64,000 nucleotides of DNA, taken from contig JAANBB010000006.1 in assembly GCA_014621425.1 (NCBI GenBank), positions 186,001-250,000 on the forward strand, written 5' to 3'. The position numbers were made by a program, and so were the translations under genes. Shown here piece by piece: positions 21,497 through 32,040 of the stretch (the first letter of the stretch is position 1; the number at the start of each line of letters is the position of its first letter). Below the pieces are notes generated by a model. That model ran no database searches. It was not told the DNA's origin and worked only from the letters and a program-made list of their open reading frames with translations. The DNA comes from Cylindrodendrum hubeiense (taxonomy: Eukaryota; Ascomycota; Sordariomycetes; Hypocreales; Nectriaceae).

Positions 21497-23629
21497 CTAC
21501 CGTGAACCACGTAGGCTCAACATTTCCCGGGTTGCCTTTGCACACATCTCGATAAACTCATCAGACGTCATCTCTCGTGCAGTCGTATGTTTGAGTCTCA
21601 GAACTTTTTCAATCATACGCCGCAGCCCTTTTCGCCCATGACACGCTGTGATTTCTTTCTTCTCTCCGTCGCGCACATTATAGATTATTATACGAGGTAA
21701 CTGGTCACCCTGTGGGTCCAACAAGTATGCATATGTGCACGCCTGTACGATGTGCTCGTTGGAAATTTGTGAGACAAACTTGATTTCCCAGATTGTCTCA
21801 ACGCTTCGATCATTCTTGTAATCTGACGCGGATGAAACCGCGATGATATCAGCTCGACCATGAAGCCGGGTCTTTTGTTCATCAATACTGAAATCTTGCT
21901 CGACCTTAACCTCGAACCTGAGATTTGCGGCTGAATCCCTCAATTCTCTTCGGAGTCGATCCCGGGCAAGGGCAAGGTCTCCAGGTTCGATCCAGTCAAA
22001 TTTGTGGTGTTTCATCTGGATAACACGCGGTATATAGCCCCAACAAAGAGCCTCATATTTACACGCATGTCGGCAAAGCCAAGACACATACTGCTGTGTA
22101 CAGACTCGAGGCGTTGCGCCAATGATATCTTGGCCGAGAGCGAGCGTATTTAGCGTTCCAGCCAGATCGTGTTCGAATGCTGCGACAACGACGAGGCCAT
22201 TTATATCGCTAACAGCTTCGTAGAATCCCCGTTTTGGGTCCGAACGCACGACATTCTTCATGTCAATGTGCTTGTCCTCGGATAAACGTGGTGCTAGTTC
22301 TCGGGTACACAGCTCACTCCTAATTATCTCATCGAGAGATTCGTCCCGTACATGTCGAGCCATGTCTCGGACACCGCTTGACAAAGGCAGCTTCAGTCCA
22401 GGCTCCAAAGGTCGACCGGGTGTGTCAGGCGGTGCAAGTTTTGCCTGATTCCTTGTCAGGTTAACAACCTCGGCTGTCTCGTACACGGCATCCACAGATA
22501 CAAAAGGCATAAGCTTCTTGTTATCCTCATGGACCAATACAAGCTGTTTCGCGGCTCGTGTCAGAGCCACAAAAGCCTGATTTGGACAACTGTCGTCCGG
22601 TAGATCGCGGCCAAAATAACTGAAAAAGGAGGAGTCAAGACCGAAGAGAATGATCAGATCACGCTCGCTGCCTTTGAACTGGTGGATGGTAGACAGGCAC
22701 ATCTTCCCGTCAGTCACTTTTTCATGTAGAGGGGCCTCGTCATCGATTGGTACAGCAATTGGTATGTGGTATTTCCTGGACAATATGTTGGTTACGCGTT
22801 TCAACGGCCCATTTTTGAGTATAGACGGCGCTAAAATTGCACTATTCCTGGCTCCGTAGTGCTTAATCAGGGTTGATAGTTCTTTGGCCAACGTATACTT
22901 GTTACGAGGGTAGTACCTCATGACAATAGGCTTGACACCGGGCTTTGAGCTGGTGATATATGATTCGCCACCGAGAAAGGCGTGGTTGATAAACCGGGCT
23001 GTCTGTTCCGATATTCGAAAACTTTGACTCAACGCATTTCTCGCGAAGGAGTAGGGGCTAAGAGGGCCTAGTATCTCAGGAGCCAGAGTAAGATACCGTT
23101 GATCGGCACCACGGAATTGGTAGATGGATTGCCGCTCGTCACCGAGCACGACGAGTCGGGCAGATTTGCCCCCTTTTTTCTGCTCGTTGGCCACGATGAA
23201 GCAATTGATCAGCGAGAATAGGAGTTCGGTACAGTCCTGAAACTCGTCCAACACAATGATATCGAAGGGCTCAAAACTCCATTGAGGAAGCTCTTTGCGA
23301 TCAATGACTGTCTTTATCTGCTCAGATAATATAGCGTCGTTGTTCACAATGTCGTGAAATAGCCAGCTGGCCATCGCGTGGAAAGTCAAAACAAGGCAGT
23401 TGGAGTAATTGTCAAGTCGGCTTTTAGTCTCGAGTTGAAGTTTCTTTGAGTATGTGAGCACCAGGACTCGCTTGTCTGGGTGACCGGCCACAATAGCTTC
23501 TGCCGTAGCTGTTTTGCCCGACCCTGGCCGCGCCGACACCACAACATTCTGCTCAGAGCAGAGTCTTACCACCTTCCGTTGCTCATATGATGGTGTAAAT
23601 GAAGGCTTCTTTCCACGCCGTCGAAGCAA
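21497..23629 (-). CDS. SF1 (UvrD/Rep-like) helicase fused to a PD-(D/E)XK nuclease
   Basis: Single exon, 710 residues. The N-terminal two-thirds is a superfamily-1A helicase. It has a Q-motif-like SYEQRKVV, Walker A ARPGSGKTATAE (~35), Walker B/DExx box VLDEFQDC (~130), motif III GDERQSIYQFRGAD (~175), motif V-like STIHQFKGSERDLIIL and motif VI ALTRAAKQLVLVH. The last ~200 residues look like a Cas4/RecB-type nuclease: GRAD (591-594), WEIK (614-617) and QACTYAYLL (629-637) give the D...ExK...Q pattern, and a Cys-rich stretch LCRHACKYEALC comes before it. Such proteins unwind and cut DNA in repair or anti-invader roles. Lack of introns, unlike most neighbours, could hint at transfer. The fungal function is not known to me. 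Confidence 0.85.
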   Translation of the reverse strand: MLRRRGKKPSFTPSYEQRKVVRLCSEQNVVVSARPGSGKTATAEAIVAGHPDKRVLVLTYSKKLQLETKSRLDNYSNCLVLTFHAMASWLFHDIVNNDAILSEQIKTVIDRKELPQWSFEPFDIIVLDEFQDCTELLFSLINCFIVANEQKKGGKSARLVVLGDERQSIYQFRGADQRYLTLAPEILGPLSPYSFARNALSQSFRISEQTARFINHAFLGGESYITSSKPGVKPIVMRYYPRNKYTLAKELSTLIKHYGARNSAILAPSILKNGPLKRVTNILSRKYHIPIAVPIDDEAPLHEKVTDGKMCLSTIHQFKGSERDLIILFGLDSSFFSYFGRDLPDDSCPNQAFVALTRAAKQLVLVHEDNKKLMPFVSVDAVYETAEVVNLTRNQAKLAPPDTPGRPLEPGLKLPLSSGVRDMARHVRDESLDEIIRSELCTRELAPRLSEDKHIDMKNVVRSDPKRGFYEAVSDINGLVVVAAFEHDLAGTLNTLALGQDIIGATPRVCTQQYVSWLCRHACKYEALCWGYIPRVIQMKHHKFDWIEPGDLALARDRLRRELRDSAANLRFEVKVEQDFSIDEQKTRLHGRADIIAVSSASDYKNDRSVETIWEIKFVSQISNEHIVQACTYAYLLDPQGDQLPRIIIYNVRDGEKKEITACHGRKGLRRMIEKVLRLKHTTAREMTSDEFIEMCAKATREMLSLRGSR

Positions 23630-25130
23630 TTTATGACTGTGCGCGAAGAAGCGAGAAGAGCTGCCAATGTAAGAGACCCGGGACTAGTGCATTGCTAATG
23701 TTAGCGCTGACAGCCCTTACCCTTGTTACTTCCAGCGTGGGTGCTTTCCGTTACTTACCAGCTGTGGTAGTGGTCGTGCTCGTGTGACTGGATGCCAAGT
23801 GAAGAATGACTGAGCAATCATCTCAGCTCTGGGCATAGCAATAAACGAACGCAACATGATAATAATGGAATGTGATGCACTCGTATGGAGCGGTCGGAAT
23901 AGTAACAGAGAGTTGACAAAGGTTTGATGCTACTACTAAGTGAACTCAAAGAACCGTATTTTTCAAACATGTCAAAATACGATGTTCTCCACGAGGATAG
24001 AAGTAAGTGTTGAGGGCAGACTTGGAACATCTATGAGTCATCTTAGCCGCATTTTATAATTTTTTGGGAGCCAATAGTTTGCGATATGTACTTGCACATA
24101 TACATACACACTGTCACATTCACAGCAATCGCCGCCAGAAGACGGAGTTGTTTGCTTTTTTCTCGCTCGGCTATTTCAGTTGTGATGCTGCTATGATATC
24201 ATTTATCGTATCATGATCTGTAAAGATATTCTAGCAGATTCTATGAGAAGTATCCGGTATCTCTAGATTCCTACAGCCCTTAGTTACTAAGAAGATCAAG
24301 TATATCCATTCACATCGAATGCACCCTTCCTCATCACATGCAACAACTAACGACCGAAAATCTGATATCCTATTGCAAGACTATAGAATTTTATCGAACA
24401 ATAGTGATTAAGATTGGCACCATGAATAAATGCAGGAGTCATTCCCCGGTCTAGATGCATGGAAGCCAGAACAATGAAATGATGCAACTGAACAGAAGTT
24501 GAGTGACATTTCGGCGATGGCTTTGGGCATTTGGAAGTGGAGGCCTTATGCGCACTGGAAGCAACCTTACCAACTGCGTTGAGATTATATTGCCAAATTA
24601 TAGGTGCATGTATTGATCTTTCTAGCTATAAAATATGGTATTACCACCATCTACACCAATTTTAGAATGGCCATCCATGAAAGTGGGGAAATTGAGGTTG
24701 AGAATAAAAGCCTAGCTAGTTCCAAAGTACATGTGCTTTATCTCAAGTTCTGGAGGTATATGTTTGTGCTGAGCAGTGTCTCGGGCAAATTTGAGATACT
24801 GGGGTGGAATAAGGTGACCAGAGTCAGATCATCATGTATGGAACGACAAAAGACGCATTGCTCAGAGTTGGTCATACTTGGAGGAATATGTAAATTTATT
24901 AAAATGACACTCGCTCTAGTGTTCAATATGTGCGCCTCTTGTTTGCAATCACAACATCGTTTGGAGCTATGTGCTGCTCTTAAATAAGGCTAGGAATATC
25001 GGGGAATTATCATTTGGCTTCATATACTAAAGAACGGTCCATTTCGCCTTTTTGACTGTCCATTCTTGCCAATCCCAAATGAAATATCTTCTCAAGACCA
25101 AGTACTATCACAATACTCTTGCGCCTTAAA
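23630..25130. other. Intergenic region, AT-rich
   Basis: About 1.5 kb, with the promoter of the helicase-nuclease gene at its left end. A 127-codon ORF at 24604-24987 has no recognisable domain and sits in AT-rich sequence, so I did not call it a gene. Nothing else is evident. Confidence 0.4.
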
Positions 25131-26136
25131 TTAAGGCGTCTCGAACCGTTCAGAGTTTGGAGCCCTGGGGTCCTGCCGAAAGTATGCAGCCAAACGAGCA
25201 GGCGATGAAGGAGTGGTGACTTTCTGAATGTGTATTTCGGTGCTCTGGGTGCTCTGTGGTTGTATATGGAACTCCATAGAATTCTTGACCTCCGTGGAAC
25301 GCTTCTTGCGCCTCCACATATATGCAAAGCCGGCCAGTGCTGAGATGGTGCCGATGGAGCCGACGACAATTCCTGCAATACCACCTGTGGACAGCCCTTT
25401 GGATGATGGCTTCGAGGATTCTGTTGAGGTTGCCGACCCCGAAGAGTCTTCAGAGCCAGCTGTATTGCTGACTTTGGGTTGAATTGCGGTGGAACTATCT
25501 GCTGCATCAGTCGAAGCAGCGCTGTTTTTTTCCCCATCGGTGGCAGCAACTCCAGTAACGGTGACCATCACAGTTTTTACTTTGTCTGTTTTTGATGACG
25601 TTATTTCCGCAGTGGACGGCTGTATTTCCTCGGATGAGGTCGGTGCTTCAGGTATGAGACTAGACGAAAGCGTGGCTTCGATGGCAGAGATGTTGAAGGA
25701 TTCGCTGCGTATCGCATATGTGGTTTGTCCAGACTCGTACAGAGCCAGGAATACAATCGCGTTTTGGTCGTCGTTGATGTCCTTGAGCCAGTCTCTGTTG
25801 GCTATCCAACTGAGTCCCGTCGATGAAGAGTCGGCTAGATCCACCTGTCAGTCTTTTCCTTCGTTGGCAGCCCAGGGTTCTTATTCACATACTTAGAAGC
25901 GCAATAGCATTCCCACCATCCACGTTCGGCGCAGGATACTGTTGCCACAGGAGGATACCAACAGTAGGAAAGTCACTTGTCCATCCAACGTTGATAGTAT
26001 CTTTGACACTGCATATAGGGTTGTCGGCCATATCCGTATCTTCAATGACCGTTCTAATCGTGGTAAAGTTGTTCACGGCGAACGCATTTCCGACAAGGGC
26101 GACGAGGAAGCCGGCGATGAGTGCCGGGCGAGACAT
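25131..26136 (-). CDS. Secreted/mucin-like single-pass membrane protein
   Basis: Two exons, 26136-25893 and 25834-25131, give 315 residues. The acceptor CTAG at 25835-25838 is preferred because it alone joins the frames (ALLTDSSSTGLSW). An N-terminal signal peptide (ALIAGFLVALVGNAFA) starts at the ATG at 26136. The extracellular part holds a beta-rich domain of ~110 residues with GWTSDFPTVGILLWQQYP and NRDWLKDINDDQNAIVFL. A long Ser/Thr-rich, probably O-glycosylated, stalk follows. Then come GGIAGIVVGSIGTISALAGFAYMW, a single membrane helix, the basic stop RRKKR, and a cytoplasmic tail of ~70 residues. The layout resembles fungal wall-stress sensors of the Mid2/Wsc type, but no WSC domain is present. 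Function unknown. Confidence 0.8.
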
Positions 26137-27264
26137 AGTGAGGGTCTCTACAACGCACACATGCGTAATAGACCAGATAGGCAGAGTCTTCATGAAACGA
26201 AGAGCGAAATCCGGCCTGAAAAAGGCAGAGCCTTCGCAACCAGGAGATCCTCGTCCTTTCTATGCCTTCCCAGGTAGGGCCGGATTGCGTGTTGAGCAGG
26301 GGTAAGGTATCTGGTACCGTTACATTACGCGTACTGCAACCGCCTTGGGGCTTATTCTCGTATATCAACGCCTCCAACGTCATGGCATCACCTCAATTCA
26401 GTACGGAATAATCCATGCATCTGCACATTTGGATAGTAGTGGTGGGTTAGGGCGTTTAAGAGGGCTGCTGCGCCTCATCACGAGCAGCCCAGGCGCAGAA
26501 ATGTCGATCTGATTGGGGTAACCATGCAAGTGAGACTGCCATCAGGCTATCCCACAGTCAACGCTATCAACAATTCCACTTTCAAGTCCGTTAAAGCCAG
26601 GGCCTGGAGTTTCAAGCCTACAGCAAGAGGCCATAATTTACGCAAGTCTTCCACAAGTTCAAGCCGATTCAACTTTAAGCATCTTCTTTCGCCACAAAGG
26701 AGGTAAATTGGTGGGGGATTTTAGGTGACACTCTGAAGTACAGCCTCAACAGTACACTAGATCCAAATCGGACTAGATCAATGATAAGAAGAAATATCCT
26801 GGTCACTCTATCTCCCGTGGCGATTGGCACAAATCGTCTATAAAGTGGAGCGAGTTGAGTTGAGGGGTCCTGAAATGCAGCTGCGCCCGGGTTGATGATC
26901 CTCTCAAGCACCCTGCAGGCTTCGCATTTCAGCTCCATTCAGCCTCGTAAGAAAAATAGCGGTTGAGATGTGTGTACTGTACAGCGAGGCTCGGGCATGA
27001 GGAGATCATCCGGCTGTACGGCTTTCATCCTATATTTAAGTCTTGGCAAGGAATGAGTTGACGATGTTGACGGATGCCACGGCCACATCCGCCCTCGTCG
27101 GTCTGTACTGATGAGGTTGCACCGCTCCCACTGAACCCTTCCAAGCCCAGCAGCTTAGAGCCTTTTGGCGTGACACGTGTGGTTGCGCACGTCATTGAGA
27201 GTCACATTCAAGTCACTCATCAATTCAGTTTCCTTGCGTGTGCTTTATGGGGGTTATTATATGG
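26137..27264. other. Intergenic region
   Basis: Promoter of the mucin-like gene at the left, then no gene that I can support. A segment near 26815-26870 is similar to one near 31345-31400 and may be a dispersed repeat. Confidence 0.4.
26815..26870. repeat. Dispersed ~50-bp repeat, copy A
   Basis: GGCACAAATCGTCTATAAAG followed by TGGAGCGAGTTGAGTTGAGG. The same order, with a few substitutions, occurs at about 31345-31400. Confidence 0.5.
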
Positions 27265-27678
27265 TTAGAAGGTGCAAGGGACACTGGAACACCCATGAAC
27301 ACGTCCAATAAGCGGGCTGGTAGTGACTGTGATATTCATAGTGCGGTGCGTCCGCATCCCACTAAGATAATACTTCGTCTCAATGTCGGCGCCATTATCA
27401 AGTAGCAGCTTGACGACAATCTCTTGCCCGTTTTTGGCAGCCCGCCATAGCGGCGTCTCACCATTGCCGCTCTTCACCTCAATGTCGGCGGTGCCCTTGT
27501 CGAGCAGCAACTTGACGACGGCCTCATGCCCGTGTTTTGGCAGCCCGCCATAGCGGCGTCCCACCGCGGCTGTTTCTTGAATACAGGCGTGGTTGCCAGA
27601 GATTAACTGATTTGCTGCATTCTCAATCCCAAAGTAAGCTGTCAAGTGGAGTCCTGACATTTGCCGGGTGACTGCCAT
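27265..27678 (-). pseudogene. Truncated, frameshifted ankyrin-repeat gene
   Basis: An open frame of 137 residues begins MAVTRQMSGLHLTAYFGIENAANQLI, a degenerate ankyrin unit. It continues through HEAVVKLLLDKGTADIEVKS, and NGETPLWRAAKNGQEIVVKL LLDNGADIE gives a clean repeat. In the middle, RRYGGLPKHGHE is a +1 misreading of TPLWRAAK...HE, as the codons read in the next frame show. So at least one indel broke the gene. After the last repeat the sequence is unrelated to ankyrin. It is probably a decayed copy from a multigene ankyrin or NLR family. An alternative is a short expressed protein with altered repeats. Confidence 0.65.
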
Positions 27679-27867
27679 TCGGGCTCCTGGGAGACCGCTA
27701 CCCAGGTGTGCAAAGCGAAGCGACCCAGTACCATCACACCGTTTAAGCCGATTTTAAATGCAGATCCAGCTGCATATCTTTTGAATTGACAACTATATAA
27801 TACAGAAAATACTTGTACAAGATCGTATTGCTACTTTACCGTCTTTTCCTTTCGACTTGCCGTGAAC

Positions 27868-28590
27868 TCAAGACGAGATCTCGACCCAAGCAACAGACTC
27901 GGTGAAACCGGTAGTCAAAGCATCGCCACCGGAGACAAGACGCGGTCCGAGAACAAAGTCCATTGGGTCGGTGGGAATAACAGACTTATCGGTAATCTCC
28001 TTAAGCTTCTTTCCGTCGAGATAAAAGGTGACGTGGTTAGCATCATACTCGAGGGTCGCAGTGTGGTACTCCTCATCGTACAGATCGACACCCGTATCAA
28101 CCTTGAGACTCTGAGAGATACCGTGCTTGGAGCTTTCGAAGCGCAGTTGAGTGTTGGTATAGCTCTGGTCCGTCGTGTATCCAAAGTTGATCTCGTTGAA
28201 CTGCGTGCCGTCCTCCTGGGGGCCGTCGTCCCACAGGGCGATGCCCCACCACACGGGCTGAGCGGGGCGTTCCGTCAGGGAGAAGGAAACAGTAAAGTTG
28301 CCTTGAGTGAAGCGGGTGGGCGTGTATCGGGCCTTGGACCAGGAGCCGTAGTTGTCAGGAGCGATTCCGGTCTTGAGCCCGAAGCGGGCCTTTTCACCCT
28401 CAATGACAGGGCATGAGTATTCACATCGCCATGTATCCGTATCGAAAGTGGTGAAATCGTCCCTGAGTGTCGTGCGGGCGATATGAGTGTGAAAGTGTTG
28501 ATGTTCAGAAGCAGGACGAGCCTGAACGTTGACAGTCGCAAGCAGGCATGCGGCCAGGCTATGGAGAATGGTAGATTTGTCGGCAAACAT
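27868..28590 (-). CDS. Secreted GH16-like (concanavalin-fold) protein
   Basis: Single exon, 240 residues from the ATG at 28590, chosen because a signal peptide (LHSLAACLLATVNVQA) follows it. The longer in-frame ORF to 28728 lacks one. The mature protein has the beta-sandwich features of glycoside hydrolase family 16 and lectin-like glucanases: LRDDFTTFDTDTWRCEY start, RYTPTRFTQGNFTVSF, VWWGIALWDDGP, NEINFGYTTD at the position of the ExDxE catalytic segment, and YDANHVTFYLDGKKLKEI. The usual second acidic residue of ExDxxE is replaced by Asn/Gly, so catalytic activity is doubtful. Likely acts outside the cell or in the wall. A TATAAG-type box lies about 100 bp upstream on the minus strand (near 28691). 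Confidence 0.82.
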   Translation of the reverse strand: MFADKSTILHSLAACLLATVNVQARPASEHQHFHTHIARTTLRDDFTTFDTDTWRCEYSCPVIEGEKARFGLKTGIAPDNYGSWSKARYTPTRFTQGNFTVSFSLTERPAQPVWWGIALWDDGPQEDGTQFNEINFGYTTDQSYTNTQLRFESSKHGISQSLKVDTGVDLYDEEYHTATLEYDANHVTFYLDGKKLKEITDKSVIPTDPMDFVLGPRLVSGGDALTTGFTESVAWVEISS

Positions 28591-28689
28591 CGTTGATGGA
28601 CACAAGAAAATAAATAGAGGTAGTATGTCTGATGGTTCGTTGACTGCTACAGTGATTAGAATTTTGAGAGCCCAGGCACTCGTCCACTT

Positions 28690-28697
28690 CTTATATC
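28690..28697 (-). promoter_or_regulatory. Candidate TATA box of the GH16-like gene
   Basis: GATATAAG on the minus strand, about 100 bp before the chosen ATG at 28590. Position and sequence suit a core promoter element and support the internal start. Not proved by any transcript. Confidence 0.4.
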
Positions 28698-30393
28698 TTT
28701 CTCCGGCGAACCCTGAATCGACAACCATGAGCGCGTATGATGCTACGATGGGTTAAATTAAACACATCTAGTTCGATCCTTTCAGGGTCTACCAGGCCCT
28801 GGGGGAAGTAAACCCTTGTTCACTTTAGCTCCTGTTGCAAACACGCTAGTATCGATAATACTTCGCACAAATCTTTTTTGTTGTGGTCTGCATTTCGGCT
28901 CGTTTCTAAATTTTCTGGGGTTTAGCCTGCAGTCTGGGCGTCAAAGTGTACATACGGAGCTCATTCAACACCATTTAGAAATTCGCTGATATTATTTCAT
29001 CAGTAGAAAATCACCTGGATTCCCAGTCGTTCACTAAATCAAGAGGGACAATGAAGATCAGTGAAGGCTCTGCTTTGACCAGGCTATCAGGGGCAAGGCC
29101 TCGAAAGTGGAAATTAGCACGTACTGAATGTCATGACCAACCCAACCAACAAGCCAACAAGCCAACTGGCATCACATGATGCGGTCGCTCTGTTGGTCGA
29201 AACACGACGCGAGGGGTTTCCAACTGCTCGGATTCGTTAATCTTACGAGACACAAAACGTGCTAGAAATCCCTTAGTGCCATCTCGCTAAAGACCCAATT
29301 GTGTGGGGTGACATGATCACGTCCCTGGTCACGCGAAGGATGGGCCTTTTGCTGTTTCGAACAAAGCGCTGAATCTTGGCCGATTTTGTGATGTTTGAAT
29401 GGCTGTTTTACGAAGCTTGCAAACTTGTACTAGCAGACCCTCTTTTGGGTAAGCTTCAGAAACAAAGTCGCAAATGTCACCAAGAGTAATATTCCAGACT
29501 CTGGGAAGCTTTTGACTCCGCTTAATCCGGCTCTGAGGGTTCTTGTGATGTTGGATTTGAGGCAACGACTATGTGGGTAACAGCGAGATCCCGAGGTCTT
29601 GGTTCCCTAAACCTGGGGTTTCATCGTGATCGGCAATCCGGCATAGCTGTGGTAACAGGCATGCTCCATGACATGCACATAGGGGAAAAGTTAATATATG
29701 TTAAACATGACAGCTAAGACGTCACATTAAGCGAAAGACTGCATGGTTGGATGGGATGGGATGAAAAACAGGGGCCCATTCGTCACCACCGACGTGTCTG
29801 CCCAACGTGAATGGCCAGCAATCATCAACAAAAGTGCAAAGCTGCCAACAGACAAATGCGGGTGCTTGTTTCCGAGGCCGGTATTGCAAGGTCTGGAATG
29901 GTTGCGAGTGCAATTTGGCTCAAACGCGACAATGCGATGATCAACTCATATTTTATTAACGCCCATGCAGACTGTTGGCAGACAGCTCCCAATTTTCAGA
30001 GGTTAACGAGGCGCAGTAGCAATGCCTCAAATTAGCTGATGTTTTGCAGGGTCTTTTCAGAAGTCATCCCCGTGGCGGTTCCTATTGGGTCGTCTGAGCC
30101 AACGCATTGAACACGGCGCCTTCGTCACATCTCATCGGGGAACCCACAATCGCATCAGCGGGAACCATTTCCCAGCCCAGTCACCTTCACTGAAATGGGC
30201 AACTGTGATCTGCCAAAGCGTAGCATTTTAGCGGGGGCATATGGAGCGCGATAGCTTCGGGCTCTTAACAGCCACTCGGCAATACACCGTTATGACGTCG
30301 CCGAACTCGTTGATCTCACCTTTGTTCTCCTTTTAGCGGTGGATGCAGTGTAGGCGCATGTTCGTCTGATCTCTTGCCAAGATTTGGCGGAGG

Positions 30394-30400
30394 ATAAATA
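30394..30400 (+). promoter_or_regulatory. Candidate TATA-like box of the small secreted-protein gene
   Basis: ATAAATA about 117 bp upstream of the ATG at 30517, followed by a CT-rich stretch (CCATTTCCATTCTTCATCTC) typical of fungal transcription starts. Confidence 0.35.
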
Positions 30401-30516
30401 CATGTCAAATCACCCACCTGCCATATCCATTTCCATTCTTCATCTCACCAGCAATATTCACTAAGACATCCTTTCAAACTAACATCCGTCAACCTCAATT
30501 CAACCCTATACTTAAA

Positions 30517-30888
30517 ATGGTCTCTATAAAGCTCATCGCAACTCTGGCTGTTGCCTTCACCCTCGGCGGTGTCCAAGCCACTCCATTGGCCCCCGTTGCT
30601 CGAGGTGTAACCTGCGGTGCTGTTGATGCACCCACCGATTCTTTGACCTGCGGCTCGGCGGGCTATGTTATCAACAACGCGGCGGAGCTGAGATCCCAGA
30701 CCACATCCACCATCGAAGACTGTGCCAGCGCTTGTTATGACCTTGGGCCATGCTACGTCTTCACCTATAATGACAGTGGCTTCTGTCAGCTTTTCCTCGG
30801 CGTGATTAAAGACATGAACGACTTTCAGTTCACTGATATCACACCTGAGACGAAGTACTATGATGTCGACTGCTTTTCATGCTCTTAA
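30517..30888 (+). CDS. Small secreted cysteine-rich PAN/apple-like protein
   Basis: Single exon, 123 residues. A clear signal peptide (LIATLAVAFTLGGVQA) is followed by TPLAPVAR, a possible processing site. The mature part has eight cysteines. A PAN/apple-like layout is visible: TIEDCASACYDLGPCYVFTYNDSGFCQLFLG matches the CaxxC...C..F.y....CqLf core, with an outer pair in VTCGAV and VDCFSC. Such domains bind carbohydrate or protein ligands. Size, secretion and cysteine number fit a candidate effector or wall-associated protein (inference). No recognised gene name. Confidence 0.85.
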   Translation: MVSIKLIATLAVAFTLGGVQATPLAPVARGVTCGAVDAPTDSLTCGSAGYVINNAAELRSQTTSTIEDCASACYDLGPCYVFTYNDSGFCQLFLGVIKDMNDFQFTDITPETKYYDVDCFSCS

Positions 30889-32040
30889 GGTATGATGTTC
30901 GTTGTCTTACGGTTTCGTTTAATTGACTACATTGCTAATTTTCCCTGGGTAGTCATATAATCTGATGGAGGTGGTTAAACTTCCATATCTGACTTCTTTT
31001 CAACAGAAGGTGTCCGCTGCTGGGACCTATCATTGTGTTGGGGCTAGATGACATGTTGGGTAGGGGTGATAAGTGAGCCTAGTGGGCGCAAGGGATATTT
31101 AAGGCACTGGGGAATTTTACTTTCGTTCGGGTATCAGTTTTAAAAGCCCATTATTAGACCTATCTTTTGCCCTGTTGCTCCAGGATTCACGCCGTGAACC
31201 TTCCGTTGCCCACCTAATGTTACATTTTTGGGGCACCTTCTGTGGGTGTATAAAGCAATAGACCCAGTACGAAGTGCTGACTGATTCACACACGCTCTTT
31301 TACGAAGTAGTGACCCAATGGACTTCATCCCACTGGCGATGTAGCTCCACGGCTATTGGCACAAATGGTCTAGACAGTGAAGCGAGTTAAGTTGAGGTCT
31401 TGTGCCTGGATCTGGAGAATTGATGCTGCAGTTAAAGATGATCGTATGGCTCGTGATGAGCTGCCATTTTGTGCATTCCTGAACTATTCAACCGAGCGCC
31501 GTCGGAAGACGATAGGGGCGGATGAGTGATGCCATGCATTAAAAGAGAGAGTAAAACAAACAGTCTTAGTACGCAAGCTATCTTTCGGATACTCGATTTG
31601 TCCTGTAAGTTTAAGACTTCTTCCGTTGTGTTTTGTTCATCCTGGACCAAGGTTGTTTGAGCAGACTCAAATCTCACTGGAGCTGCTCGCGTCGCGTCAC
31701 GGCACTGGCCGCACACTTACCCTAAATCGCATCACGACCATTGAACTTTCGCAATTATGTTCCTTGATATGTATATAATAGGAAATTCGTAGGAATATAA
31801 TTATCTTGAGATCATTGTATTCTTATAAAAGAAATACGGGTATAGATAGAGTGAATAGCGCAGCGACCACATGTGAAAGCTGATCAAATTGGACTCTCCA
31901 AAGCAGTCGCAAGATGTTCATCGTGCAGCTTCGCTCCATGATCTGCTAATTGCTCAATTACATTATTTTTAGGGTATAAAAATAAAATGACATGTATGAT
32001 AAACTCTTGACAACATCCTAGTTCAACGCGCCCTTTGAAC
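30889..32040. other. Intergenic region
   Basis: About 1.15 kb between convergent genes. A diverged repeat copy at about 31345-31400 is the only feature. A 94-codon ORF at 31432-31716 has no domain and is not called. Confidence 0.4.
31345..31400. repeat. Dispersed ~50-bp repeat, copy B
   Basis: GGCACAAATGGTCTAGACAG followed by TGAAGCGAGTTAAGTTGAGG, matching copy A near 26815-26870 with scattered substitutions. Confidence 0.5.

Larger units (their letters stand above)
28591..30516. other. Divergent intergenic/promoter region
   Basis: About 1.9 kb between the GH16-like gene (minus) and the small secreted-protein gene (plus). It includes a CCAACCAACAAGCCAACAAG simple repeat at about 29140-29165. 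No ORF has recognisable features. Confidence 0.4.

Noticed and set aside
24604..24987. 127-codon plus-strand ORF
   Set aside because: AT-rich setting, no signal peptide, domain, or family-like motif; codon pattern looks random.
31432..31716. 94-codon minus-strand ORF
   Set aside because: No domain and no start context; inside repeat-flanked intergenic DNA.
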